A DNA stretch of 64,000 nucleotides from Inonotus obliquus (Eukaryota; Basidiomycota; Agaricomycetes; Hymenochaetales; Hymenochaetaceae): assembly GCA_032164295.1 (NCBI GenBank), contig JAJHTX010000012.1, forward strand, positions 434,001 through 498,000, in the 5' to 3' direction. Shown here in pieces: positions 11,201 to 23,227 of this stretch. Both the position numbers and the translations under genes were made by a program. Each line of letters opens with the position of its first letter. Position 1 is the stretch's first letter. The notes under the pieces are model-generated. The model did not search any database and was not told where the DNA came from. It saw nothing but the letters and a program-made list of their open reading frames with translations.

Positions 11201-12110
11201 TCCGACTCCAACTCTTCAACCTCGACAAACGCAAATAATCATAAACCGATGCGACTAACTAAATCTGTTGATATATTCGCCTTGGGGTGTTTGTTTTATT
11301 ATATTTTGACGAGTGGTGGACATCCTTATGGAGATAGGTTTGAGAGGGAAGGGAATATTATGAAGGATGTTAAGAGTTTGGCGGCTCTTGAGGCGTTTGG
11401 GGAGGAAGGGTTGGAAGCTATTGATTTGATTATGAAGATGTTGGATTTCGATCCGTCTAAGAGGTACGTATTCATCTATCCAGGTAACTCTATCCTCCCT
11501 ATACTAACGACTTTATCTCTTGTCTCCTGGTGGAAAACAGGCCAGATACAACAACATGTCTAATACATCCATTCTTCTGGACACCATCACGCCGACTTTC
11601 ATTCCTTCAAGACGCTTCAGATCGTTTCGAAATCATGTCACGAGATCCTCGAGACCCAGACCTAATCGAACTTGAAACTGGTGCCATGAGAGTTGTAGGA
11701 AGTGATTGGCAAGGGAAGCTGGATAGAGTGTTCTTGGAGAATTTGGGAAAGTTTAGGAAGTATGATGGGAGGAGTGTTCAGGATCTTTTGAGAGCTTTGA
11801 GGAATAAGGTGAGAATTTATCCTTTCGTTTCCTTTCTGTTTTCTGCTCCTTCTTTTATATATCTCTTTCCTTCTGAGCGCGATGAATGTGGAACTTATGC
11901 AATGCTTATATTATATATATATTATAGAAACATCACTACCAAGACCTTCCCGAAAACGTCAAACGACATCTTGGTCCTTTACCCGATGGTTTCTTATCTT
12001 ATTTCACACGTCGGTTCCCTCATCTCTTCATGCACGTTCATTCTGTGGTGTCACGGACGAATCTGAGAGATGAGTCTATGTTTAGGAGTTATTTTGAATT
12101 GGTTGATTAG
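8244..12110 (+). CDS. IRE1: IRE1 unfolded-protein-response kinase/endoribonuclease
   Basis: Five exons (8244-8997, 9050-10522, 10563-11463, 11541-11808, 11928-12110) give 1192 residues in one frame. IRE1 senses unfolded proteins in the ER lumen, autophosphorylates, and splices HAC1/XBP1-type mRNA. There is a signal peptide (1-23, ending TTCLAE), a luminal beta-propeller-like sensor (about 70-430), a membrane helix (about 532-550, GGSAVAFAIFLIGVWFIM), and a long acidic/basic linker with a KKRGTRRRKRGKKN cluster. The kinase starts near 742, with GLGYGSHGTVVY, VAVKRL, HRDIKPQN (about 856), SDFGL (about 887), GTVGWRAPEIL and an Asn/Ser-rich insert. The C-terminal KEN RNase includes NKKHHYQDLP with the catalytic His. 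The RNase region spans the last two exons. All expected catalytic motifs are present. Confidence 0.95.
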
Positions 12111-12925
12111 GTGGGTCGGAGGTCGGAGTGAATCTCTTTCCGTGTCTCTGAACCAAACCCTGGGCTTCCCTCCCTTTCCTCTCTTCTCTCTTACGGCCTT
12201 TCTGTCGCTCCTCGGTTTTCTTTGTTGTTTCGGTTCGTTGTGTTAGTGTTATCTTATTTTATCCGTTTTCCTCTCTTGCTTTCCACTCGTTTCTCTTTTT
12301 CGTCTTCTTCATCCATCTCCATCTCCATCTCCATCTCCATCTCTGTCGCATCTAAACATAACGCTCATGCACTCATCCCTGATCCCTGACATCCATAGTT
12401 CATTGGTCATAGGTCATAGTCATACTCCGTAGTCATATACATACACATACATTTGTACATTATTTCCCGATGCTGTTTTCTTTTATTCCTTTATTCCTTA
12501 TTGCTGTCGATGTCGTGGACAACAACTACAAATCTCTCAGTATTGTATTTGTATTTGTAAGTGGTTCTCATTCTTTTATTATCTGGATTGGATGATATCA
12601 TATCAATAGTCAATGTTCGATGTTTAATATTCAATATCGACATTGATGATGGGATTTGTTTGAGATGTGAGAGCGGGACGTCGTTATGTAAACGTAAACG
12701 TCTTAGATGTATACATGTGAGCGTATACCATTGCGTTATTCATTAACTTTTAGATGATGGAGACGTAGTATTACGTGGTATGTCATGCTGGTGTTTTGAT
12801 TCGGTGTTGGCACCGACGATGCGTGATACTATGTGATTAAGAAACGAGGAAACCTCTCTTCTGCTATATGCTATATCACACTGACCATCCATTCATTAGG
12901 AAACCGCGTGCAGATGGCGCTGGAC
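12111..12925. other. Convergent 3' intergenic region
   Basis: The region lies between the stops of IRE1 and ETF-QO. It contains a (CCATCT)n microsatellite at about 12312-12344, AT-rich ends and several ATTTGTA-type sequences consistent with 3' UTRs. No gene is seen. Confidence 0.6.
12312..12344. repeat. CCATCT microsatellite
   Basis: Five tandem CCATCT units in the presumed 3' UTR or downstream flank of IRE1. Confidence 0.85.
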
Positions 12926-15094
12926 TTACGTGACAGCTAGAAAGAAAATCAAGTCATGAGTTTCGTTTCATTTTTGCTTCAAGCGAAGATGGGCAAAGAG
13001 AAGAGGGGGGACACGTACTGTACTTTGGTCCACCACCTCCTTCAGGAACTGTCCAAGTGATATCTTGTGTTGGGACTTTGACGTCACATAGTTTACAGTG
13101 AATGCAGTTCTATCAGAAAGGAACAACGATTTCAACTCCATCATTATCGTTCTATCGAATAAGCCTTGACAGAGGACTCACTTGAGAATTGATAACGAAT
13201 TTCTTTCCTCCGTAACCCCCACCTGCCTCATTTCCCTCGCCGTCAACGTCATCGACATCGACATATTCGTATACGGCTGCTGGACATGCTCGTCCGAGTA
13301 ATCCCGCATATTCTGTTACGTTTGTCTTTGTGTGTGCTGAGCGAGCGGAGAGACCAGGTGGAAGACGTAAGTGTACAGGCTGGTCTTCGGCGTGGTTTGT
13401 ACCGGTTAGAGAGACGGATGTGAGAATGTCGGTTGAGAGTGGGGGTTGTGGAGGTGGGTATGTGATTGGTTTGCATTCACTGTATTTCGTTGAGGGAGAA
13501 GAAAGAATCAGATAGGTACGTGCTTGGGAAGAAATGAGAAAGTAGGAGTGGAAGTGGGTAACTCACCTTGCACGCTTAGTGTGCTGAGCGTCTGTTAGCT
13601 TTCTCTTGTTCCTGAACGTCCAGGGTGTGCGACCCTTTAGGAAGAGAGTGTCGATACCGGAGTAGACAATTCCTCCCCAAAGACCGAGAGGGGTGTTAAA
13701 GCTGGGACGAAGGTTCCGGACTTCGTTCAAATCTTCCCATACCCAACTCTTCCGTAGCGCAGTATCGTACGAGCTCAAATCAAGCTCCTCGCCGTTACTA
13801 GTCCTCTCACCAGCGGTTTCAGTAGAACTGCTTTCGATGGCAGAGAATGCCGCTTCAGCAGCTAACATCCCACTCTTCATCGCATTATGTGTTCCCTTAA
13901 TCTTTGCGAGATTCACGAAACCCGCTGAGCAACCGATAAGTGCACCCCCAGGGAATGCGAGTTCTGGGACGGATTGTATACCACCCTCGTTTAGTACTCG
14001 TCCACCATACGCGATACGCTCGCCTCCAGCGAGGAGGTTAGCAAAGAGAGGATGGTGTTTCATTCGTTGGAGTTCGCGGAACGGGCTGAGGTATGGATTT
14101 GCATAGTCCAATCCAATGACAAGGCCCAATGATACGAGTCCGTCGGCCATGTGGTATATCCATCCACCACCATAAGTTTGATAATCTAATGGCCAGCCCA
14201 TCGTATGTATGACTTTCCCAGGCTCGTATTTCGCCGGATCGACTCTCCAAACCTCTTTGACACCAATGCCGTACGTCTGTGGGTCTGCATCTTTCCGCAG
14301 ATCAAAGTGTTTAATGACCTGTTTGGAGAGCGAACCGTGTGCACCTTCGGCGAGGAGTGTAACTTTGGCTTTGAATGCCATACCAGGTTCGAAAGAGTCT
14401 TTCATGCGGAACTCTCTGTCGAGTCCGACATCGTTTGTAATCACACCCTGTACGGATTTCTTGTCTTCCGAATAGATGACTTGTGCGCCACCAAAGCCTG
14501 GGTAGACTTCTACGCCCAGTTCTTCTGCTATGCTCCCGAGCCATGCGGTGACCCGTGATAGCGAAACGATATAATTTCCTTTATTGTTCATTTGTGGTGG
14601 GTGAGGAATCGGTATTGACAGAGAGTTTGTGAGGAAACGCATGGATGAAGATGAAGCTGGTTGTGTTAACGGATGACCTTCTCGGTTTTGCCAATCTGGT
14701 ATTAGCTCATTTAAAGCTCGAGGTTCGATAACTGCACCAGAAAGAATATGTGCACCTGTCAATTATAGATGAACAAAACACTTGGGTCAGGCCTCCGACA
14801 AAACACGGAATTGACTACTGAGCGCATACCGACTTCACTCCCCTTCTCAAGCACCACAACCCGAACCTCCCGACCTTTCTCCTGCTCAAGCTGCTTCAAC
14901 CGAATAGCAGCGCTAAGTCCCGCAGGACCAGCGCCGACGATACATACGTCGACTTCATCCTCCGAACGTTCCACTTGCGTTGGATCGAACTTTGGTCGTT
15001 CACGTCGGATTGGTGTCGTGTGCAGGCGGCGTACGCGTAAACAGGGAGATAAGTTGAGAGGCCGTAATCGAAAGCGAGTGAGAGACAGAGACAT
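12926..15094 (-). CDS. ETFDH: Electron transfer flavoprotein-ubiquinone oxidoreductase
   Basis: Five exons (14830-15094, 13567-14755, 13182-13479, 13019-13109, 12926-12936) give 617 residues, the same length as human ETF-QO. The enzyme passes electrons from ETF (fed by acyl-CoA and branched-chain dehydrogenases) to ubiquinone in the mitochondrial inner membrane. I chose the ATG at 15094 ([12 protein letters not shown].., an Arg-rich presequence), since the frame upstream starts only with GTG. It shows the FAD motif [17 protein letters not shown], then [18 protein letters not shown], the [16 protein letters not shown] region, and the 4Fe-4S cluster cysteines in [10 protein letters not shown] and [11 protein letters not shown], ending PEGGGGPKY. 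The last exon is only 11 nt (3.7 codons). It pairs functionally with the nearby HMG-CoA lyase in leucine oxidation. Confidence 0.95.
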
Positions 15095-15947
15095 TGAAGT
15101 GAAGATGCTAGCTGAGATTCCGTGCACCTAACAAATTGCAAGAACGTGATTCGTCGAAGGGGAACCTCGTAATCTTCGGAATGCAGGACTTGGACAAGGA
15201 GGTTTTGAAGCTGAATATTGGTTTATTTGACCGCTAGTCATGCACGTCTTGTTAGCCAGGTATCGAAAAGCTCATCATGAAAGCAGGAGGCAAGAAGGAG
15301 TCGGTGTTGGCGCGCTATCACGGAGCTAACGCTCCGCGCTTTTTTCACGTGAACGCAACTCATAGAAACATAGGACGGGGAAAAAGGAGAGCGCATCTAT
15401 GTAAAAGTTTCGTAACCTTTCTCATAGCTTTTCTAATGAAGGTCCCAATCAGTCGAGACGACATGACTCTGGGGCAACTGTTGGTATGACCAATTCATAT
15501 ACGAATCCAAGTTCACTATTCTACATGGTATGCTTTGCAACAGTCAGTTGGTCTGTGATGGCGGTGTATCCTTGAGATGTGTTTCTGCCAGAATGAATGA
15601 ATGAATGAGTTGCAATAGAACAACAAGAAGCAGAGCAATGGACGACAGAAACTTTCAAAATGCATATGCTGGAGGGAATGTAAAGAACGCAATCGATGCA
15701 AATGTAGATAGCCATAGACATTAAGGAAGGATAATTGAACATGCATGGAATGGGATGAGTGCAAATGAATGATAGTTGTGTTCCAGACGCTTGATGCAAG
15801 AGTGTAATGTGGAAAAGTGAACAAAAGAAACTGAAAGGATGTCAGAAGCTAAAGTATGCCTCCGATCTTGTGAAAAATCGACTTTATGTGTTTTCGCTCG
15901 TATCAGATGTTCGAAAACACTCGCAGCGGAACGGCTAGTCTTAATGA
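15095..15947. other. Intergenic region upstream of ETF-QO
   Basis: It holds the ETF-QO promoter side and the 3' flank of the next minus-strand gene. The inverted pair GGAGC-TAAC-GCTCC lies at about 15321-15334. No coding exon was recognised; the open frames here lack splice support and family motifs. Confidence 0.5.
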
Positions 15948-17562
15948 CTACCTTCTCCATCCTCTTCCGCTCATTAAAACAGCACACCAACCGAAGAGCG
16001 CCATGACAAAGCGCACGAGCCAAGCGGCATCTGCGCCGATTCCTAACCCAGGACGCAGTTGCATTGCGAGTGCAGCATCAAGTTGAGGCGCCGCAAACAT
16101 CCCGCGTTCTTGTCTGCGATACCGTTCGTCTCGGTCTTTGTCGGCGCTAGTATCGTGGGCGTGGATTAGGGCGCCTGCTTCTTGTGCTCGGACTGACCAG
16201 GAGGGACGTGGACTAAAATTCGCAGCTGACGCCAGTGAGGATTGTGAAGACGGGGCCTTGTTGACTTCATGCATGTCAGGTGCGTGAGCAACTGCGGTGA
16301 TTGCCACAGTAGCTACTGCAGCTGCAAGCGTAGGCAATCCCGGCGGATGCACTATCGGGGTGGATATCGGCGTTGTTGAGGCGTTCAGATTAACGTCCAG
16401 ATCAGTCGACTCCGCATCGAAGAACTTCTCGTCCATCTCATCTCCGGAATCCGATCCGTCATCGTATTCAGTCTCAAGAAGAGAAGTGCGGGAGCTTATT
16501 CTCGGGAGGAGTGGTCGGAACGAAACATTGTTCGAAGTTGTATCTGTATTAGGAGCAGCAGTGACGAGGATAGTGGGATGGTTTGAGGCGATGAGTGCAC
16601 CTGGCATAGGCACCTTCTCTGAGTCCGACTCCAAAATGAGGCGACCCTCATTTGCTTTGCATACGGCATCTGATCCATTATCCCCCCTTCCTTTATGGGA
16701 GACGAAGCTCTTCTCGAGATGAGGTAGGATATCCCAGGTGGAGCGGAAGACGCTCTTCTTTATAATCTCGGAGATATACAGGGCCACGGCAAGGCAAGAC
16801 ACCGCTAGCAAAGCGATAGCACACGAAATAGCCATGATAACGATAGCTTTCGAATCTGGCGCGAAGAAACCGTCTAGTCCGTTCGAGATCATATCCGTGT
16901 CAGTATCTCCGTCGCTGGCGAAGATCACCCCCGTCGAAGGAGAAAGTTGTGCAGCATGCGATTCGGATCCATTCAGAGATGCCGCCAGGTTGGCAGAAAT
17001 AGAATCCAATGCATCATCGGGAACAGGAGTGGAACTCCTTGAAGAGCCACTCGTCCGCTCTTCCTCCAGACAGCTTAGAAGTTCATACAGTTCCTTCTCG
17101 TCGGGTGCATGGAGCTCATCAAGATCCAAATGAACGAGCGCCTTGATCGCATCACTGCCGGTGTTGGAGAGATACGCTTGTACCTCTTCACTTGACGCAA
17201 GTTGGACGCGGACATCTTCCTCTTTGAGGTCATCAGGAAGACTAAATGACGGGTTGTAGAGATTTAGAAGGACTTCGATTTGATGTGAAAACACATGACG
17301 CACTCTGCATGGGACTTTACAACAGCTTGCACTACCTGCTGAACAATCACGTCCTCGCCTGATCCAGACCTAAAGCCACACACGTCAAGGAAGATTAATC
17401 AAAAACGTTGCAGTAGCTTCACCACCTTGCCACAAGTGAACCAAGTACGTACATTTGCAGTCCCTTCCAAGCGTCATCTTCAGGCTTCGGCGGTGACGGC
17501 AGAGGTCTTGCCGAGGAGACCAACACCAGCAAAGAAACAGAGGCTAATATCGTGAGTGTCAT
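15948..17562 (-). CDS. Type I membrane protein with signal peptide, function unknown
   Basis: I do not recognise the family. Three exons (17453-17562, 17304-17369, 15948-17241) join in frame to 489 residues. A signal peptide (MTLTILASVSLLVLVSSA) is followed by an acidic segment (EEDVRVQLASSEEVQAYL, DLDELHAPDEKELYELLSCL) that could form amphipathic helices. A strong membrane helix (AIVIMAISCAIALLAVSCLA) sits near 205-225, followed by a Ser/Asp-rich cytoplasmic part with acidic patches (YDDGSDSGDEMDEKFFD) and an Ala/Val-rich stretch. A second hydrophobic segment (WLVRFVMALFGWCAVLM) at the extreme C-terminus could be a tail anchor. The 62-bp second intron (GTGCGT..TTTAG) corrects what would otherwise look like a longer single frame. 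It shares an upstream region with SPO7. Confidence 0.7.
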
Positions 17563-18199
17563 AACAAGAGCAGTCTAATACTATTTTCGAGAGGTCTTTC
17601 CTTCCCCTTTTGCGTGCACAGTTGTTGTAGCGTGCAGCCTAGGGATGCAAGTACGCGTGCAAGAGAGGTTGCCAGCAACCCGCAGTTAGCGGTGTGGTGC
17701 GATATGAAGAGGAACAGAGAGAGGCTCACGCCTCAGGGGTTCGGCAAGCACGTCGGTTCACTTTCCAGCTTCCCACGCTAAAGAAAGACCAGAAAATCCG
17801 TGATGAACGTAAATTATACGTGATCCCGCAAGGTTCAGTTACATGTTGCCTGTTAATTTTCAAGATATTTCTTCACTTTCGGGACATGGCAGTTGAGATA
17901 TGATATTTTGTGTCGTTGTTGTTATTTCAGTTTTACTTCCGTCAACAAGTGGGAAATTTAATCACATGATCGTTCCAAGCTTCTTTCGGACTATAATACG
18001 TAAGCAGAGCGGACAAATTTGGAAAGTTGATCTACGTGATCGCATATCCCGTGAAACCCGTCTTGAAAGCGGCTGGCGTGGTCACTGGTCACCAGCGTGC
18101 CACTTGAGCTTGTCCACAACGTACGTACTCACGCTGCTCAGCGGGATCTTATTCCTCAGTTTGTTGATTTGAGGAGCTAGGTCAACGTTCCTATTGTGT
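17563..18199. promoter_or_regulatory. Divergent intergenic promoter region
   Basis: 637 bp lie between the start of the unknown membrane protein (-) and SPO7 (+). There is no clear TATA box in canonical position and no gene. Presumed to contain both promoters. Confidence 0.45.
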
Positions 18200-19374
18200 A
18201 TGGCTTCGCGGAAAACACCTCCGCCAAAGAGAGACTCGTTCTTCCCTCCAAGTGAAAATGCCGTATATCGAGATTTATTGCTGTTTGAAGAGAGACTCAA
18301 GACAAATGCTTCGCTACTCAAGAAGAGAAAGCACCGATACCAGCGTGTGTGTTTTTTGCTCGCGTCGAGTATTCGCTTTGTGCTGACGTTGTTGATAGTG
18401 TTCCTCATTCAACTACTGGCCATTATAGTGTTTCTCGCGTTTGAAGTGATACTTGAAACTCACTTGCTCGATATGCCATGTAACTATGCCTTGCAAAAGG
18501 CATTTCCTGAAGACTTCGCAGGTGGGGGTGGGCACGCTGTAGAGCTTCATCCGTTTGTTGCGAAGGGATTGCTGTTTGTATCTATCACGACTCTTCTGCT
18601 ATTCTTTGCGAGTGGACTGTATGGGGAGAGAATTGCATATGCAAATAGGTGTGTTGTGCTCCACATTCGCTGAGTTACAATTGTATTAATCGAAATTTGC
18701 AATGAAGATATGTGCCGCATGCAAATCGTGCCTTGCGTAATTTTAATATGTACCTCAACGTTCGGCACCGACCATTACGATCACGATTATTTAACAACCC
18801 ATTTACCTACCTATTTAATCGCGGAAAATCGGAAGAAACATCACCTCATCGAACACCTTCACCCGATGGACGCCGGAGACGCGGTACGAGTGTACCGATC
18901 CCGCCGATCCCGCCAACGAACAACCCACGAGGGGAGCTGATATTCTCCTCGCGTGTCGATCGCAATTTCCGAGAATCATACGAACGATACCGGGCAGCGT
19001 TTGAGCGAAAACGAGAGCTGCGTGAACAGTATGCGCTTGCGCAAACGTGGCGTGGGTGGCGAGTTTGGCCATGGAATTGGATGGGACGAGGCTTACCCCA
19101 GCCTGCTTCATATGCACGTGAGCATGGAGCGATGTCATCGATGAGGGGAAGAGGACTTGGATCGGATTCGGAGAGTAATTCGAGTACTCCGAACTCGTCG
19201 AGACGGGCAAGCCCTGTGCCCGGTTCCATTGGGAGAACGAGAGGAAGTGGCATGGGTAGCGGTAGCAGAAGTAGCTCGCCTCCGAGTGGTATCCCCCCCC
19301 GTCGGCTGACGCCGGACGGGGTCAAGTCGGAGAGCTTTAGCTTTCTGCTTTCGACCGAGGATAGTTTCGGATGA
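18200..19374 (+). CDS. SPO7: Spo7-like regulatory subunit of the Nem1-Spo7 lipin phosphatase
   Basis: Two exons (18200-18648, 18708-19374) give 371 residues. Spo7 (CNEP1R1 in animals) binds the Nem1 phosphatase in the ER/nuclear membrane; the pair activates Pah1/lipin and so controls the balance between triacylglycerol and phospholipid. Evidence: YRDLLLFEERLKTNASLL before a long hydrophobic pair of strands (about 52-86), a second membrane segment (GLLFVSITTLLLFFASGLY, about 123-141), and, across the splice, ERIAYANRYVPHANRALR and NFNMYLN, the most conserved Spo7 segment. The C-terminus is a Ser/Arg-rich, probably disordered tail. The ATG at 18200 is used because the frame upstream opens only with TTG. 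Confidence 0.88.
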
Positions 19375-22097
19375 TGGGATGTTGCGACTCCCAAACAGCT
19401 CGTTGTGTCTTTACTGTTACTGCTCTATTTTGTGTGATATCGCTTGTAAGCCTGTTTTGAGTTAATGCAATTTAAAGCTGAACTTCCTTTCCTCTCCCGC
19501 CTCTGATGGTGAACACTTGAGAGAAGTCGTGTTGGCAAGTAGTGTGCTGTGGTATTCCGTGACGGAAGCTGCATTGCAGCATTTGGCACTTCCCTGAACC
19601 TTACGTTTCGTCCATCCTGCATGAACTGGCTGCTGATCGAGACCAAGAGCGGGAGAAGGGACCTGAACAAGCGGTTGGCGTATGTAAAGGTGTACCTGCT
19701 TGTCCCCCGGTTTTGTCGCAGGCTGACGTGACGTGCGGACGGATAGAACGTACTAGGTGAAGGCCGTAAGGAGATGGGCGTTTCTTTCCTGGAGCACCTT
19801 TGAATGAACGCCTTTCACAGTGCCACCAACATCAATACCAAGAAGTTCCGCCCGCTCCCGCAAATATTGACAAAAACGCGGAAACCAAGAAATGGAACTG
19901 ACACAACAGTGCCACCGAAGCTATAAGCCTAATCGAGCGAATTGCCCCACCGCATCCTACTCGCAGTATGCACATAGCATCCGGATCTCGTGGAACGGAG
20001 GAGTGCATCCGCACCTGCACACGGATATCCATTGAGATAGCTTAGTTCCGCGCCGTTTCTATATGTCGACGGAACTCCTTGGTTGCGAATGGAAGGTGTA
20101 AGCATCAGGCCCCTATGGTACGAGGAAGGGGGAAGTCTCGAAGTCACTTGGTCTTTCCCTTCGGGACGGACGGCCTTTGTCTAGAGGATCGTGTCATTCT
20201 CCGATAGAGCGAGTCATCTTTTCGTTATAGGGCCTTCGGAAGAATCAAGGCATTGCAGCGCCAGGCTCGCTTGTCTGATATGCCGTACCGTGCGGAGAGT
20301 CGTCTGGACTATTTCATGGGGATGTTGTCGCGTGGTTATTCTCCTCAGGTCGTCCGGTCGTCCGTCCATGCTTGCACGTCTCGTGTAACCATCGATTTCA
20401 TTTCCCCCCACCCAGCACTCCTCTTGGATGGTTCGTGATACATCTGCATCTGGGGTCTTTTTTCACCAATTCCTTCTGTTTTTCCTCTTATGGAGTCTGA
20501 ATTGCTCGGTTTGGTACGCTTAGGCGTTCGAACTTCGGACGTTGTGGAAGATTTCTTGTCTTGCAGGTCCAGGGACTCGGCGATTGCATCAACTCCGAGA
20601 TGCGACAAAGGCCATGAGAATGTTCCATGCATGAAGGACTTCGCTGATGGGGCTACCTTGCAAACGACCATCTGGCGTGCTAAGCGGACTCACACGAGCG
20701 AGAGTAACTGTACGGAAAGGTCCGCCAGCTGCAAGGACCTTGTTCGTATAATCAGCACAGTACTTACTATGTGTCGGCAAATTAAATTTTCAAAAAACGA
20801 AAGCTCCTGTGGAGTTGGTGAGATCCTATTCGTCAGGGAACGTAAGCTTGCGCCATTCGTCTAGCAGCGCTGCGCCTGACTGTGGGCACTATCTAAAGTT
20901 GATCTTGGACTTTTTAATAAGCGAAGAAAAATGGCGGGACCATGAGGTTGGCGTATTGAAAACAAAACGAGGCGCAAGTCTATCCGTTCCATTCTTCTCA
21001 CTTCTTCCCCTCTCTCCAAAGCCATTTGGATGACTAGGGACTTGTCAGGAGTTCAATTATCAAAGTTCACTAGTCTCTTTCGAGACCCGAAACATCAAGG
21101 TGCATGAATCTTCGGTCCATCTTTGGTGCTTCACTCCTATCCCAAGCTATACGGTTGAATTTCATACTATCTAGAGACTTCTTTTGCTATGACTATTGAG
21201 AACAACTTGCCTTGGTGTATATCAACGAGTGCCGTAAATACCGTAAGCTGAAAGAGACCAACCCCGCGGAGCCTCACTGAGTTTAACCTTCAGTCCCACC
21301 CAGATTCGAGTTTAGCGGTGTAGTCGGTTGAAAGACATCTTTGGGCCTGACAGTTTTACGGCATGCTTCAGTGGCCCGACACATCTCGATCCATACGATG
21401 CACACCGGAGCCAGTAGCTTAAGACACCGTGTTTGTTCCTTCACATTGTGATTGATAGTAGCTTCCCACTTGTAATCTACCAAAGTAGAGGAACCTTCTG
21501 ATCTACTCAGCGACACCGTATGTCTACTTAGCTACTCACCTGAGATGATAGGGTACAAGTTTTCGAACTCAATGTCTGAGGAAGGGCAGAACGAACCACT
21601 GAGCAGAAGCAACGCATGGATGAGCGGAGATACAAAGTTTCGAACGGGGAGTATGAGTGGACCGAAGTAAACCAGGCGTTTTTGAAAATTTCGTGCGGGG
21701 ATTACTCGCCTTATCTTGTGGTATCATATTGGATCGAAGCTGCATGGCTACCCAACCGGAAATGCGAGGTTCTTGAGAAGGCGCAAGCGTTCAACCATTT
21801 GCATTAACCTGCACGTCTGAATCGCTTTCCACTTTCCACGTAGTCTGGCACATTTGGTTTCTTGCAATTTTTTCTTGAAGGGGGTTGGTCAGTAATAGAA
21901 GCTGCAGAAGAGGACTCGAGGAGTCTAGTCTAAATTTAGCGGGACTTTCCAAATACGGAGTATTCTAGTCACGATTGCGTAATAGAAGTCACATAAATTT
22001 GTTGCAGCGGAAAAAGTTTCCCCATTCTCCCTATAGTGTATGGCAACCAGGTCAAGGTCTAGGGCGTTCAACAAACGTGTTTGCGGAGGGATTAGCA
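19375..22097. other. Long sparse intergenic region
   Basis: 2.7 kb with no confidently identified gene. The only stretch with coding character is on the minus strand at about 20345-20900 (separate entry). A plus-strand run at about 20232-20353 (AFGRIKALQRQARLSDMP..) has protein-like composition but no supporting exons. Confidence 0.45.
20345..20900 (-). CDS. Possible unrecognised spliced gene (low confidence)
   Basis: Minus-strand fragments look protein-like: ISPTPQELSFFENLICRHI, interrupted by a GTAAGT..TTGCAG segment of about 39 bp, then LADLSVQLLSL, then in another frame VDAIAESLDLQDKKSSTT followed by a basic SEVRTPKRTKPSNSDSIR stretch. I cannot fix the start, the stop or all junctions, and know no family match. 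It could be a small nuclear protein gene or a relic. Confidence 0.2.
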
Positions 22098-23227
22098 ATG
22101 CCTTTAAGCCATCATTCTCATTCTGGTCAATTCTGCAGACATGCCATAGGAACACTCGAAGAAGTCGTGCTTGAGGCAATTCGACAAAAGTTCATAATTT
22201 ACGGACTGTCCGAGCACGTACCTCGTTATCGCCTCCAAGATCTATATCCAGAGGAGGTGAGGCATATTTCAATGGCCCTTCGTTCGTCCTTTCTCTATTC
22301 ACTTATCCCATTGTCCTATCTTTCTCGCGTGGTATGGAGCAGCACGATGCTACCCCTCGACAACTAGAAGCACAATTCGACGCCTTCGTGGAAGAGGCAC
22401 ATCGCCTAAAGCACAAGTACTCCTCAGCTATCACTCTGCTCGTCGGAGCGGAAACAGAATATATTACTTCAGAAGACCTGGACGGTCTAGCCAACTTGTT
22501 AGATCGTCACGAAGGAAAGATCGAGTATCTAGTCGGCTCTGTGCACCACGTCAACGAGGTCCCCATCGATTTCGACAAGCCGACCTTCGAACGCTCGCTT
22601 CAAAGCCGCTGTGCCGAGGGACTTCCCCCTGAAAATAATCTTTCAGTCCAAACACTATTCCTTGAGGCGTATATCGATGCACAATACGAACTAATCACGC
22701 GGTTCCATCCTGAGATCATCGGTCATTTCGACTTGTGCCGCTTGTACACTCCCGATCTCGATTTTCGGAAGTTTCCCGGTGTCTTGGAAAAGATTAAGCG
22801 CAACATCTCCTATGCTTGCGATTATGGGGCTCTGTTCGAGCTCAATGCTGCTGCTTTCCGAAAGGGTTGGGACACGGCTTATCCGGGCAAGGAAATCACT
22901 GAGGTGAGTAGAATCTCCATTATAGACATCCGGTCCGATCCGGAGAGCTTTGCATCGCGAACCTCGAACTTACAATCTGGCACCTTTTAGGAGATGCTCA
23001 GATTCGGGGGACGATTCACTTTATCTGATGATAGCCACGGGCCTCATGCTGTCGGCATGAACTACGACAGATTGTATGACTACCTGAAAAGGTTAGGTAT
23101 CAAAGAGCTCTGGTACCTACAGACCGTTGGTTCGTTACGAAGTGGGAGATGTGCTAAGCCCTTCAAACTGGAAGGAGAATGGTGGTCATTTGAGTTTTGG
23201 CACACCAGGGGTGTTGCCGCGTCGTGA
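22098..23227 (+). CDS. HIS2: Histidinol-phosphatase (PHP type)
   Basis: Three exons (22098-22256, 22343-22903, 22991-23227) give 318 residues, normal for fungal HIS2. It removes phosphate from histidinol phosphate, the penultimate stage of histidine synthesis, in the cytosol. PHP-domain metal ligands are visible: SHHSHSG at residues 4-10, YGLSEHVPRY, GAETEY, the GSVHHVN motif, HFDLCRLY, and SDDSHGP near the C-terminus. The first exon ends DLYPEE, and exon 2 resumes at HDATPRQLE, removing the more distal in-frame ATG. An A/T-rich 5' flank with CATTCTCCCTATAGTG precedes the start. The downstream 1.8 kb is empty. Confidence 0.93.

Noticed and set aside
15095..15127. An extended N-terminus for ETF-QO starting at 15127
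   Set aside because: The codon there is GTG. The first ATG is at 15094 and gives a good mitochondrial presequence. The same reasoning moved the starts of HMG-CoA lyase (7953 to 7926), SPO7 (18194 to 18200) and every LINE ORF1.
17242..17303. Start of the unknown membrane protein within a single long exon at 17303
   Set aside because: That codon is GTG, and the segment is better read as a 62-bp intron joining the signal-peptide exons in frame.
22334..22342. Met at 22334 as the HIS2 start
   Set aside because: The PHP metal ligands SHHSHSG lie in the preceding exon at 22098-22256. The ATG is in the intron, just before the acceptor at 22342.
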